From Comchoanobacter sp040266255 (GTDB lineage: Bacteria; Pseudomonadota; Gammaproteobacteria; Comchoanobacterales; Comchoanobacteraceae): DNA of 16,216 nt. Location of the stretch: positions 1 through 16,216 of the forward strand of contig JBDQEV010000022.1 in NCBI GenBank assembly GCA_040266255.1, given 5' to 3'. A program made the translations under genes and the position numbers. Below are positions 1 through 6,287 of this stretch, piece by piece (position 1 is the stretch's first letter; each line of letters starts with the position of its first letter). Below the pieces are notes generated by a model, which saw nothing but the letters and a program-made list of their open reading frames with translations, was not told the DNA's origin and did no database searches.

Positions 1-369
1 TCCTAATACTGCATCAGACTCTGTGGCAATACGGCTGGTACCATTCGCGTTTTTCACAAAGAACCCATAATCCAATGGGGAGTCAAGTTTTTCAAAAACT
101 ACACCAGGAGCTGAAACAATATCAGGGAGGTCAGCAGCAGCATCACTTCTTTGAAGCGCACCGGTATTATTTTCTTGTCCGCCTTGCATAATTTTGACAC
201 TCTGAAATACATCTGAAAACGCATCAAATTGGTGATTAATAAGAGCTCTAGATTGGAATGTTGTTTGCTGTACTTTCGCATAACCATTGAATTCAAGCGA
301 CGCATAAAGCGGGGTCGATGTGACCATTGCTGAGAGAATAACCCAGAAAAATCTAGGATATTTATTCAT
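1..369 (-). CDS. exported porin-like protein, 5' part only (runs off left edge)
   Basis: This reading frame starts at the ATG at 369 and stays open for 123 codons to the window edge, with no stop. The N-terminus (MNKYPRFFWVILSAMVTSTP, then LYA) is a typical Sec signal peptide with likely cleavage after LYA at residue 23. The mature protein begins SLEFNGYAKVQ, which resembles the first beta strand of gammaproteobacterial porin-like outer-membrane proteins. The rest is Gln/Asn/Asp-rich and soluble-looking, without membrane helices. A GGAG lies 9 nt before the ATG, and a TTGACA promoter sits upstream, divergent from proS. The beta-strand start is seen directly; assignment to a porin or other outer-membrane family is inference because most of the protein is missing. 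The family is not recognised with certainty. Confidence 0.7.
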   Translation of the reverse strand, partial: MNKYPRFFWVILSAMVTSTPLYASLEFNGYAKVQQTTFQSRALINHQFDAFSDVFQSVKIMQGGQENNTGALQRSDAAADLPDIVSAPGVVFEKLDSPLDYGFFVKNANGTSRIATESDAVLG

Positions 370-397
370 TGATGCCAACTCCATTTAGCTTTCTAAT

Positions 398-426
398 AGT
401 ATCGAGAATATCATGAGTAATGTCAA
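398..426 (-). promoter_or_regulatory. predicted sigma-70 promoter of the left-edge exported protein
   Basis: On the minus strand TTGACA (426-421, a perfect -35) is followed after 17 bp by GATACT (403-398, 4 of 6 matches to TATAAT). Transcription would start near 391, giving a leader of about 20 nt that contains the GGAG ribosome site. Confidence 0.5.
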
Positions 427-442
427 TTTTATTATTTGTAGC

Positions 443-470
443 TTGTTCTTTTAATCGGTTAAGTTATTAT
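443..470 (+). promoter_or_regulatory. predicted promoter of proS
   Basis: TTGTTC (443-448), a 16-bp spacer and TATTAT (465-470) lie 28 bp before the proS start. The element sits back to back with the minus-strand promoter at 398-426, so the 129-bp gap is a divergent promoter region. Confidence 0.4.
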
Positions 471-498
471 AGATGGTAACTAACTTATTGAGATATCG

Positions 499-1965
499 AT
501 GATTGCTAGAAAAAATGCGATTTCACCATCCAGAGAAGAGGACTTTGCTCTGTGGTACCAGGCTGTTATTGCTCCATTAGCTCAGCACGGTGATGTTGCA
601 GGTACACAAGTGATTAAGCCATGGGGGTATGCGATTTGGGAAAGAATCCAAACCATGCTGGATCGCCAGATAAAAGCAACTGGTCATCAAAATTTCTATG
701 CGCCATTGTTGATGCCACTAGAGGCTTTGGAGAAAGAAGCAAACCACCTTGATTTTGCAAAAGAGTGTGCTGTTGTGACACATTCTCGTTTGGGTATGTC
801 AAAAGATGGTATGCTGGAACCACAAAGCCCATTGACTAGGCCAGTAGTGATTCGACCAACGTCTGAGGCGATCATCGGTCCTATTGTCAAAAACTGGATT
901 CAGTCACACCGAGATCTACCATTAAAGCTAAATCAATGGGCAAATGTTGTTCGCTGGGAAATGCGCACACGTTTATTTTTACGCTCTAGTGAGTTTTTGT
1001 GGCAAGAAGGACATACGTTCCATGCAAATGCTCAAGAAGCGGGTGAGCATGCTAAAAATATGCTCAATGTGTATGAAGACTTTTTCATTAATGCTTTATG
1101 CCTGTCACCAATTGTTGGTCCAAAGCCAGCATATGAGAGATTTGCTGGTGCAAATGAAACCTGGACATTAGAGTTAATGATGCAAGACGGTAAAGCGCTG
1201 CAAGGTGGGACTTCGCATGATCTTGGTCAAAATTTTGCAAAAGCATATGATATTAAGTTTGCAGCACAATCAGGATCACAAGATTATGTCAGTGGAACTT
1301 CATGGGGTTTAACGACTAGGCTGATTGGTGCGCTAGTCATGACTCATGGTGATGATGATGGATTAAGGCTGCCGCCTGCAGTTGCGCCTCAGCATGTTGT
1401 GATTATTCCAGTCAATGCACATCAGTCTGAAGATGTAATGCGTACATGTGAGGTGTTATTAGATCAGATTGCCAATATGAAATATGCAGGCGAGCAGGTT
1501 CGTGTACAAATTGATTCTCGTGATATGCGTGGTGGTGAGAAGTCTTGGGATTGGATTAAAAAAGGCGTTCCAATACGACTTGAAGTTGGGCCAAGAGATG
1601 TTGAAAGTCAAACATGCATGATGATGCTAAGAACTCAAGAGCCAAAACAAAAAGAGGCGTTAAAGTTGAGTGAGGTTGATCAAATTCCAGAGCATATTGC
1701 TAAAGTACACCATCAGCTTACTCAAGAAGCAAAGCGCTTTATGGATGAGAAAGTCGTTGAGTCTCATTCAATAGAGGAGGTGCTCAATATTCTTCAGTCT
1801 GATAACCAGTTTGTTTGGGTGCCATTTTTAGATGAGCAGGGTAGTGAGTCAATGCTAAAAGAGCATGGATTGACTATACGTTGCCTGAAAAAGTCTTCAG
1901 TTACTCGTTGTGTTTGGACAAATTTAGAGACTGATACTTTGGCATTGGTTGCGAGAGCTTATTAA
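499..1965 (+). CDS. proS: prolyl-tRNA synthetase, archaeal/eukaryotic-type (short form)
   Basis: This cytoplasmic class II aminoacyl-tRNA synthetase charges tRNA-Pro with proline. The 488-residue length and the motifs match the archaeal/eukaryotic-type ProRS also found in Thermus. Motif 1 region is RPTSEAIIGP at 119-128, motif 2 is VVRWEMRTRLFLRSSEFLWQ at 150-169, and motif 3 is GTSWGLTTRLIGALVMTHGD at 266-285. The anticodon-binding domain spans about 297-400, and the chain ends in the family-typical C-terminal Tyr (ARAY). There is no INS editing domain between motifs 2 and 3, unlike the roughly 570-residue bacterial type usual in Gammaproteobacteria. In the C-terminal zinc-like domain only Cys462 and Cys471 remain; the expected WCG...C pair reads W440-V441-P442 and no Cys follows, so zinc binding is probably lost. 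The start is supported by a GAG 6 nt upstream and by the divergent promoter. The 3' end overlaps the converging neighbour by 4 bp. Confidence 0.95.
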   Translation: MIARKNAISPSREEDFALWYQAVIAPLAQHGDVAGTQVIKPWGYAIWERIQTMLDRQIKATGHQNFYAPLLMPLEALEKEANHLDFAKECAVVTHSRLGMSKDGMLEPQSPLTRPVVIRPTSEAIIGPIVKNWIQSHRDLPLKLNQWANVVRWEMRTRLFLRSSEFLWQEGHTFHANAQEAGEHAKNMLNVYEDFFINALCLSPIVGPKPAYERFAGANETWTLELMMQDGKALQGGTSHDLGQNFAKAYDIKFAAQSGSQDYVSGTSWGLTTRLIGALVMTHGDDDGLRLPPAVAPQHVVIIPVNAHQSEDVMRTCEVLLDQIANMKYAGEQVRVQIDSRDMRGGEKSWDWIKKGVPIRLEVGPRDVESQTCMMMLRTQEPKQKEALKLSEVDQIPEHIAKVHHQLTQEAKRFMDEKVVESHSIEEVLNILQSDNQFVWVPFLDEQGSESMLKEHGLTIRCLKKSSVTRCVWTNLETDTLALVARAY

Positions 1966-2612
1966 ATGACTAATGCTTTACTGAGGTCTGCTGCTATTGA
2001 GATCAAACTTTTAATTGTATCCTCGTAAAATCCTAAAAATATTATGATGGCTATAAAATAGTGTCCAACCTCATTTGTGAGCTGGTAGATGCTTTTTGGG
2101 AATCGAGGCAGAACGCTGCTAATCATATAAGATATATCCATTGGTGCAATTGGGATCAGGTGCATGATGATTAGGGCAGCATTGATATAAATCCCATCTT
2201 TTGCCATATGGTTAATGAGTAACTCAATGAAGGGGTAATCGTTGAGAAATTGACTATAATATAAAATAAGATGCCAGCCTGACGCCATTGCTAAATTTGA
2301 GGCTAGTCCAGCAAAGATTACACATGCTGTGCCGAAGTGTCTATACTTGAGGTATGAGGAGTGAATTTCTACTTTTTTGGCCCATGCGATGATCGGCTGG
2401 TGCCTCAAAATGAGTAAAAATGGGACGATTAATGTACCAATGGGGTCTAGGTTTTTAAATGGGTTTAAAGATACTTTACCTGCTCGCTTCGGATTTGCAT
2501 CACCCAGTAAGTTGCATGTCCATGCTTTAGCGGATTCTCTAAAGGAAACCGCCATTGCTGTTGGTATAATCCATAAAGTCATTTCTAGAAGCCAGTATTG
2601 AGAGTAATCCAT
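1962..2612 (-). CDS. site-2 protease (M50B)-like membrane protein with degenerate active site
   Basis: The 216-residue protein aligns along its length with the short bacterial site-2 metalloprotease family: a first membrane helix (about 11-27), then NLLGD (34-38), KRAGKVSLNPFKNLDPIGT (42-60), a helix, WAKKVEI (77-83, family WAKPVPV), a helix with AGLASNL (101-107, family AGPxxNL), a helix with IPIAPMD (153-159, family LPIPPLDG), and a final helix (about 182-198). The zinc-binding HExxH is RESAK at 25-29: both metal-ligand histidines are replaced, while Glu26 and Asp159 remain. The following NLLP Asn and the DG glycine are also changed. It is therefore probably not a zinc protease and may be a binding or scaffold pseudo-protease; that role is inference. 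A longer frame reaches back to 2729 but would overlap the tRNA-Thr gene and its promoter, so ATG 2612 is chosen. Its Shine-Dalgarno (GGAGG, 2637-2633) lies an unusual 20 nt upstream. Confidence 0.85.
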   Translation of the reverse strand: MDYSQYWLLEMTLWIIPTAMAVSFRESAKAWTCNLLGDANPKRAGKVSLNPFKNLDPIGTLIVPFLLILRHQPIIAWAKKVEIHSSYLKYRHFGTACVIFAGLASNLAMASGWHLILYYSQFLNDYPFIELLINHMAKDGIYINAALIIMHLIPIAPMDISYMISSVLPRFPKSIYQLTNEVGHYFIAIIIFLGFYEDTIKSLISIAADLSKALVI

Positions 2613-2637
2613 ATTATAACACCGATTGTAATCCTCC
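2613..2637 (-). promoter_or_regulatory. leader of the S2P-like gene: distant ribosome site and two-codon frame
   Basis: A strong GGAGG (2637-2633) is 10 nt from a GTG (2622-2620) that opens the frame GTG-TTA-TAA, ending 1 nt before the real ATG at 2612. The same stretch contains a perfect TATAAT (2618-2613). Either the ATG is reached by reinitiation after this minute frame, or the ribosome site works at a long distance. This is inferred from sequence only. Confidence 0.3.
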
Positions 2638-2679
2638 TTATTATGTTCCCAATTGACGATGTATTGCAAGTGAAAGTGC

Positions 2680-2708
2680 TTGACTATTGTATGATGGGTG
2701 AGCATAAT
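2680..2708 (+). promoter_or_regulatory. promoter of tRNA-Thr
   Basis: TTGACT (2680-2685), a 17-bp spacer and CATAAT (2703-2708) place the transcription start around 2715, two bases before the mature tRNA. Both hexamers match consensus at five of six positions. Confidence 0.7.
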
Positions 2709-2716
2709 ACTTTCAC

Positions 2717-2789
2717 GCCGCTGTAGCACAATTGGTAGTGCAATCGATTTGTAATCGATAGGTTGGGGGTTCGAGTCCCTCCAGCGGCA
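2717..2789 (+). tRNA. tRNA-Thr, anticodon TGT
   Basis: This is a complete 73-nt cloverleaf. The acceptor stem pairs GCCGCTG with CAGCGGC, the D stem pairs GCAC with GTGC, and the anticodon stem pairs ATCGA with TCGAT around the loop TTTGTAA, so the anticodon is TGT and reads ACA and related Thr codons. The T arm pairs GGGGG with CCCTC (one G-T pair) around TTCGAGT. The discriminator is A2789, followed by TTTTAT, so CCA is not encoded and must be added enzymatically. No terminator hairpin follows. Confidence 0.97.
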
Positions 2790-2791
2790 TT

Positions 2792-3940
2792 TTATATACG
2801 AAGATATTGGTCGAGATTATTATAAATAGGATGCTCAGCTACATTTTCTGTGATTTTCACGCTCTCACCTAAGTGTCTGACAGCAGGCGCTATTCTGATT
2901 TGTTTACTTAGCATATTATCCTCAGAGGATTGGAAGATTCTAATGGGCGTAGAAAGTAGACTGGCGCTATATTTGTTGATCAGGGATACGGTGTTATGAT
3001 TTGAGTTCATGATCCATAGCAGCAAATAGATAAAAGGTTTTCCAGTGTGGAGCACAATCTGCTTTGCAGTCAGTCCTAAAATATATGGAATTGTAAGCAG
3101 CATCAGGCATGCGCATAATACTGTGTTGGGTATGATTAGCGCAATAAACTGTGTTTTCGCATAGTTGGGGTTGAGTCGAAAAGGATTGAGGATGGTTTTG
3201 CATCTTTCAAATATTGATTCAATGGGGTTGATCAACTTGGCTTGAGTAATAGCGTGAATGTTTTTTGGAGCAAGAGAGTATAATGCGATTATGCATACGC
3301 CACTAGATACTAGAATTGCTGTTATTGAGATTAAAGTAATGCTTAGTATAGTGAGCTTACTGAGTATGATTCGCTGGGCTACTGTAAATATTATTGTTGG
3401 TATAATCACGTGAATCAGGAAGAGAATGAACCCAACAATTGGGAAGCCTTTGGTGATTAAATCATAAAAAGAGGTATAGCCATTGACTAAAATATAGTTG
3501 AGATTCTGTTTGCAATGGTTTTTGTTCATGCCATAGTGCACTAGTACGGGGATGCAGCCAGTAGAAAAGCCTAAAACAGTGACCTGGTTGCTCGGATTGG
3601 ATAGTGCCTCATTTGTCAGGCGATTTAGTGTTTCTGCATGACTTTTAAATGAGTAAGGATAAAGGTAGTTAGAGTACGTATTGGGAACAACAGCATGCAC
3701 TTGAGTATTGTCAATTGATGTATGCATTTCATGATAATTGAACTGACGATAGCCACCTAAATAAAAGATATGGTGCTGTCCGCCAGTAGAGCTGATGTTA
3801 ATCTTATTGCTATTAGCTGGATATTTGTATTGAAGCAGTTGAGATCCATAGAGTAAAACGCTCCATGTGAGCTTGAGTATATAGAGTACAAAGATTGTAG
3901 CAAAAATGCTGATTCCAATGGTTAGGTAAGGGTTGATCAT
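2792..3940 (-). CDS. membrane alpha/beta-hydrolase-like protein with transmembrane insertion
   Basis: The 382-residue protein has an N-terminal membrane anchor (about 6-31), then an alpha/beta-hydrolase core: HHIFYLGGY (56-64) as an early strand and loop, and the nucleophile elbow VLGFSTG at 122-128 with Ser126. The late strand PIRIFQSSED (332-341) ends in Asp341 and is followed by AEHP with His370, at the positions expected for the acid and base of a Ser-Asp-His triad. Between the serine and the acid lies a long insertion, about 160-315, holding at least three hydrophobic segments (about 166-187, 193-222 and 263-290), where soluble relatives carry a cap domain. It could be a membrane lipase, esterase or thioesterase, but the substrate is unknown and the family is not recognised. 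GGAG sits 5 nt before the chosen ATG. It is a single gene between the tRNA and the exported-protein cluster. Confidence 0.75.
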   Translation of the reverse strand: MINPYLTIGISIFATIFVLYILKLTWSVLLYGSQLLQYKYPANSNKINISSTGGQHHIFYLGGYRQFNYHEMHTSIDNTQVHAVVPNTYSNYLYPYSFKSHAETLNRLTNEALSNPSNQVTVLGFSTGCIPVLVHYGMNKNHCKQNLNYILVNGYTSFYDLITKGFPIVGFILFLIHVIIPTIIFTVAQRIILSKLTILSITLISITAILVSSGVCIIALYSLAPKNIHAITQAKLINPIESIFERCKTILNPFRLNPNYAKTQFIALIIPNTVLCACLMLLTIPYILGLTAKQIVLHTGKPFIYLLLWIMNSNHNTVSLINKYSASLLSTPIRIFQSSEDNMLSKQIRIAPAVRHLGESVKITENVAEHPIYNNLDQYLRI

Positions 3941-4006
3941 GCGCTCTCCATGTCAATGCATGCTATAAGTTGTTTTAGATTAAGATAGAACTTACAAAAT
4001 ATCAAT

Positions 4007-4035
4007 TTAAGATAAAAAAAGTTTGGGTATATATT
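4007..4035 (+). promoter_or_regulatory. possible promoter of the first exported protein
   Basis: TTAAGA (4007-4012), a 17-bp spacer and TATATT (4030-4035) would give a start near 4042 and a leader of about 27 nt. The region is AT-rich, so chance matches are likely. Confidence 0.3.
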
Positions 4036-4068
4036 GTAAATTATAGTACTGTTTAAAGAATTACATGG

Positions 4069-4734
4069 ATGAAGCTTATGTCAAGGTTGCTGTTACAATT
4101 TAGCATTTTACTTCCGTGTTTTGTGATAGTAAGCGCAGAGGATGACGTGTTTGATGCAATACCATCTCAATTTGAAGGGAAGTTAGTGAGTGCAGGATTG
4201 GAGTTTTCTCCTGCGGTTTCAAAAGTAGAGCTGAAAAAGGCAGATATACATACAGAGTGGTATCCTGCACCGGCTACAAATGCGTATGTTAAGCTAATAT
4301 ATGGTATTGAAGAAGGTATCTTTTACAAAGAATTTTCAGCAACTGCATCAGCTGGGCTAGTAGGAGTAGAGCACAAGTATCACCCAGAGACATTTTCTTT
4401 GGACTTACAGCAAAATTTTGCAGTTTCTATTAGTGGGGGGTATGGTGTCTTGCCGAATCCAGCAGTATTAATAAAATCTAACTTAGGTGTAGAGTTTGCT
4501 AAACATACGCTTGAGGTTGATCAACTCAGTGTTGATCATTCAGGCTTTTCAGTAACTGGAGCAGTGGCTGTTGTTGTGGGCATTAAGGAGTCTATCAGTA
4601 TAGAACTGTTGACTGGAGTAAAAGCGCAATTAACCAGTGATGCTGATGCATTTACTCATGATGCTGTTGAGACAAATGCTTCAGTGTCTGGCATTTCGAC
4701 TCTAGCAAAAATAGGTGTTGCAACACAAATATAG
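4069..4734 (+). CDS. exported protein, putative small outer-membrane beta-barrel
   Basis: This 221-residue protein is not recognised as a named family. A Sec signal peptide covers residues 1-23 with probable cleavage after VSA, giving a mature start of EDDVFD. The mature part has no membrane helix; it alternates polar and hydrophobic residues in stretches such as AYVKLIYGI, FSATASAGLVGVEH, FAVSISGGYGV and FSVTGAVAVVVGI, as expected of amphipathic beta strands, and ends STLAKIGVATQI. It is the first and most divergent of five consecutive exported-protein genes. Two starts are possible: ATG 4069 (weak ribosome site) and ATG 4078, which has GAAG just upstream; the signal peptide works with either. 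The function may be structural or pore-forming in the outer membrane; this is inference. Confidence 0.7.
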   Translation: MKLMSRLLLQFSILLPCFVIVSAEDDVFDAIPSQFEGKLVSAGLEFSPAVSKVELKKADIHTEWYPAPATNAYVKLIYGIEEGIFYKEFSATASAGLVGVEHKYHPETFSLDLQQNFAVSISGGYGVLPNPAVLIKSNLGVEFAKHTLEVDQLSVDHSGFSVTGAVAVVVGIKESISIELLTGVKAQLTSDADAFTHDAVETNASVSGISTLAKIGVATQI

Positions 4735-4784
4735 GTGATTTATCTCGCTCAGTTTTGCGCTAGACAGTAGATAAGATGCAAGCA

Positions 4785-4814
4785 AATAAGGTTTAGAAAA
4801 TTATTTTCCTTATT
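4785..4814 (+). other. hairpin downstream of the first exported-protein gene
   Basis: AATAAGG (4785-4791) pairs perfectly with CCTTATT (4808-4814). There is no T-run after it, so a terminator role is uncertain; it could also protect the 3' end of the mRNA. Confidence 0.3.
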
Positions 4815-4909
4815 AAATATGTATTAACAGTTCTAAAATAGATGTGTTATAGCTTTATACGTTTTCTTAATGTAAATTCGCACTTAATTCATTTAGATTT
4901 AAGATTCTA

Positions 4910-4939
4910 TTGCGGTTTTAAAGGGGGTCTAGCTATACT
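4910..4939 (+). promoter_or_regulatory. predicted promoter of the two-gene exported-protein unit
   Basis: TTGCGG (4910-4915), an 18-bp spacer and TATACT (4934-4939) lie 51 bp before the ATG at 4991. The rest of the 256-bp gap (4735-4990) is AT-rich and shows only the hairpin at 4785-4814. Confidence 0.45.
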
Positions 4940-4990
4940 GGAATAACTAGAAGACTAGTAAAAAAACTTAAGATTAAAACGGAGCATAGA

Positions 4991-5605
4991 ATGAAAAAAC
5001 AAAAAACCCTATTGTTGGGTGCGGTGTATCTAACATCGTTGGTGCCATGTGCATCTGAGATTAAATATGATATTGGCCTTGGTTTTGAGTCATCATCTAT
5101 AGTAGGAGATGCATCTAATGCAGAAGATCATAACCATGTTGGTATGTTCTTTATGTCACCTAAAATGGACGTTAGTATCTCAAGAATAATCAATGGGCCA
5201 GTTGCAGCTTTTGCAAGGGTATCTGGTGCTGCAGGTTCATCCAAATCTGGGTTTACACCAGCTGTTCAGTTAGAAAAAGGTAGAGAGTTTCAGGCAATGG
5301 CCGGCTTTTCCTATGATCTAGGTACTGCTGTTTATGCAGTTGCTCCAGTTGTTTCTATTGCTGATTACACATATGTATCAGGAGAGAATGATGAGCAGTT
5401 GAAGAACTTAAGTGCGATTGGTTTGAATGGGTCAGTAGATATCTGTCATGACAAAGTTGGTGTTAGATTTTATGCACAGCATATGATCAATAGCAAATTC
5501 AGCTCATGGGGCGATGAAAGTTTGTCAGAAAATCTTGGCAAGTTAGGCACTAGTGTCACAAAGGTTGGTGTTAGTGTTTTTGGTGATGAGCAACTTATTG
5601 CTTAA
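4991..5605 (+). CDS. exported protein, putative small outer-membrane beta-barrel
   Basis: The 204-residue product is of unrecognised family. The signal peptide is MKKQKTLLLGAVYLTSLVPC plus AS, with cleavage probably at CAS/EIKYD. The Cys has Pro before it, so it is a poor lipobox and the protein is probably not a lipoprotein. Mature segments such as KYDIGLGFESS, MDVSISRII, VAAFARVSGAAG, FQAMAGFSYDLG, VYAVAPVVSIADY, VGVRFYAQHM and VTKVGVSVFG alternate like barrel strands, enough for roughly eight strands. GGAG precedes the ATG by 7 nt. It is the first gene of a two-gene unit, with 24 nt to the next gene and a terminator after that one. It lacks the clear C-terminal GxAKxI signature of its downstream neighbours but matches them in size and export. 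Confidence 0.75.
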   Translation: MKKQKTLLLGAVYLTSLVPCASEIKYDIGLGFESSSIVGDASNAEDHNHVGMFFMSPKMDVSISRIINGPVAAFARVSGAAGSSKSGFTPAVQLEKGREFQAMAGFSYDLGTAVYAVAPVVSIADYTYVSGENDEQLKNLSAIGLNGSVDICHDKVGVRFYAQHMINSKFSSWGDESLSENLGKLGTSVTKVGVSVFGDEQLIA

Positions 5606-5629
5606 TTAATAATTATTAGGAGTTATAAT

Positions 5630-6154
5630 ATGAACAATTTAAAAAAATTAGCGTGCTTGGTAGCTTTGTCTCCATTAGCATGTGCTGCTGAAGTATCTGT
5701 TGGTTCAGCGTTAACTGTGATTACTTCACAGGCTGCACAAGAAGATACAGGAAGCCTTAGCTTAACTGGTATGATGTCAAGTGTATCTTACTACGATGCA
5801 ACTTCATCCAATGCTGGTGTATATGGTTCAGCAAACGTATTCTTGTCACCTTCAGTGGTGAAAGATGGTGGCCCAAGATTCGCTAACATCGGATTTGGTG
5901 GTACTTTCAATACTGCTCCAGGTGCAAAAGTGAAACTTGGTGTGATTGGTCAGCTTGAAAAGTCAGCTAATGCTGAAAGTGAGCCTTCCTTCACAACTGG
6001 TTTCCAGTTTGCAGGTTTGTATGAACTAGCAGAAGGTTACAATGTTGAAGTTTCATCTTCCTACACCTTCCCGTTAGAGTCTGAAAAAGGCAAAGCAACT
6101 TCAGCAGTATCTGTTGGTATTGCTAAGTCAATCGACGTGGTTGATATTGCTTAA
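5630..6154 (+). CDS. exported protein, putative small outer-membrane beta-barrel (GxAKxI group)
   Basis: The 174-residue protein has a signal peptide of about 19 residues (MNNLKKLACLVALSPLACA) and a mature start of AEVSVGSAL. Beta-prone segments include GVYGSANVFLSP, RFANIGFGGTF, KVKLGVIGQLE, TGFQFAGLYEL, YNVEVSSSYTFPL and SAVSVGIAKSI. The last resembles the end of the proteins at 6288 (ALNIGFAKSI) and 7187 (AFNAGYAKAI), and TFPLESEKGKA matches their AILFP/YTLP plus acidic pattern, so it is probably a distant relative. A strong AGGAG lies 8 nt before the ATG. It is the second gene of the unit starting at 4991 and is followed by a perfect intrinsic terminator. No enzymatic motif is visible. 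Biological function is unknown; an outer-membrane location is inferred. Confidence 0.75.
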   Translation: MNNLKKLACLVALSPLACAAEVSVGSALTVITSQAAQEDTGSLSLTGMMSSVSYYDATSSNAGVYGSANVFLSPSVVKDGGPRFANIGFGGTFNTAPGAKVKLGVIGQLEKSANAESEPSFTTGFQFAGLYELAEGYNVEVSSSYTFPLESEKGKATSAVSVGIAKSIDVVDIA

Positions 6155-6172
6155 TTAGCATATACGCAGTTT

Positions 6173-6199
6173 AAAAGGAGGGCTTGTCCCTCCTTTTTT
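6173..6199 (+). terminator. intrinsic terminator after the 4991-6154 unit
   Basis: GGAGGG (6177-6182) pairs perfectly with CCCTCC (6188-6193) around a CTTGT loop. The stem is extended by AAAA against the first T residues, followed by six T residues (6194-6199). Confidence 0.92.
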
Positions 6200-6232
6200 A
6201 ATTAATGTAAAATTAAACCAATCTTGCTCTCA

Positions 6233-6260
6233 TTGACACCATATTATTTTGCCATATCAT
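6233..6260 (+). promoter_or_regulatory. promoter of the 6288 exported-protein gene
   Basis: A perfect TTGACA (6233-6238), a 16-bp spacer and TATCAT (6255-6260, five of six) lie 27 bp before the ATG at 6288 and just after the preceding terminator. Confidence 0.65.
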
Positions 6261-6287
6261 ATGTTGGAACAATAAATAGAGAGAAAT

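Noticed and set aside
2613..2729. N-terminal extension of the S2P-like protein to ATG 2729
   Set aside because: It would read through the tRNA-Thr promoter and the first bases of the tRNA; the extra residues have no family match, and homology begins just after 2612.
4511..4541. Two copies of GTTGATCA 18 bp apart, one part of a palindrome
   Set aside because: They lie inside a coding sequence, encode part of VDQLSVDHS, and do not recur elsewhere; probably chance.
4991..5700. Possible lipoprotein signals at VPC and LAC in two exported proteins
   Set aside because: Neither fits the lipobox: Pro precedes Cys in one, and Pro sits at -3 in the other. Ordinary signal peptidase sites (CAS/E, ACA/A) fit better.
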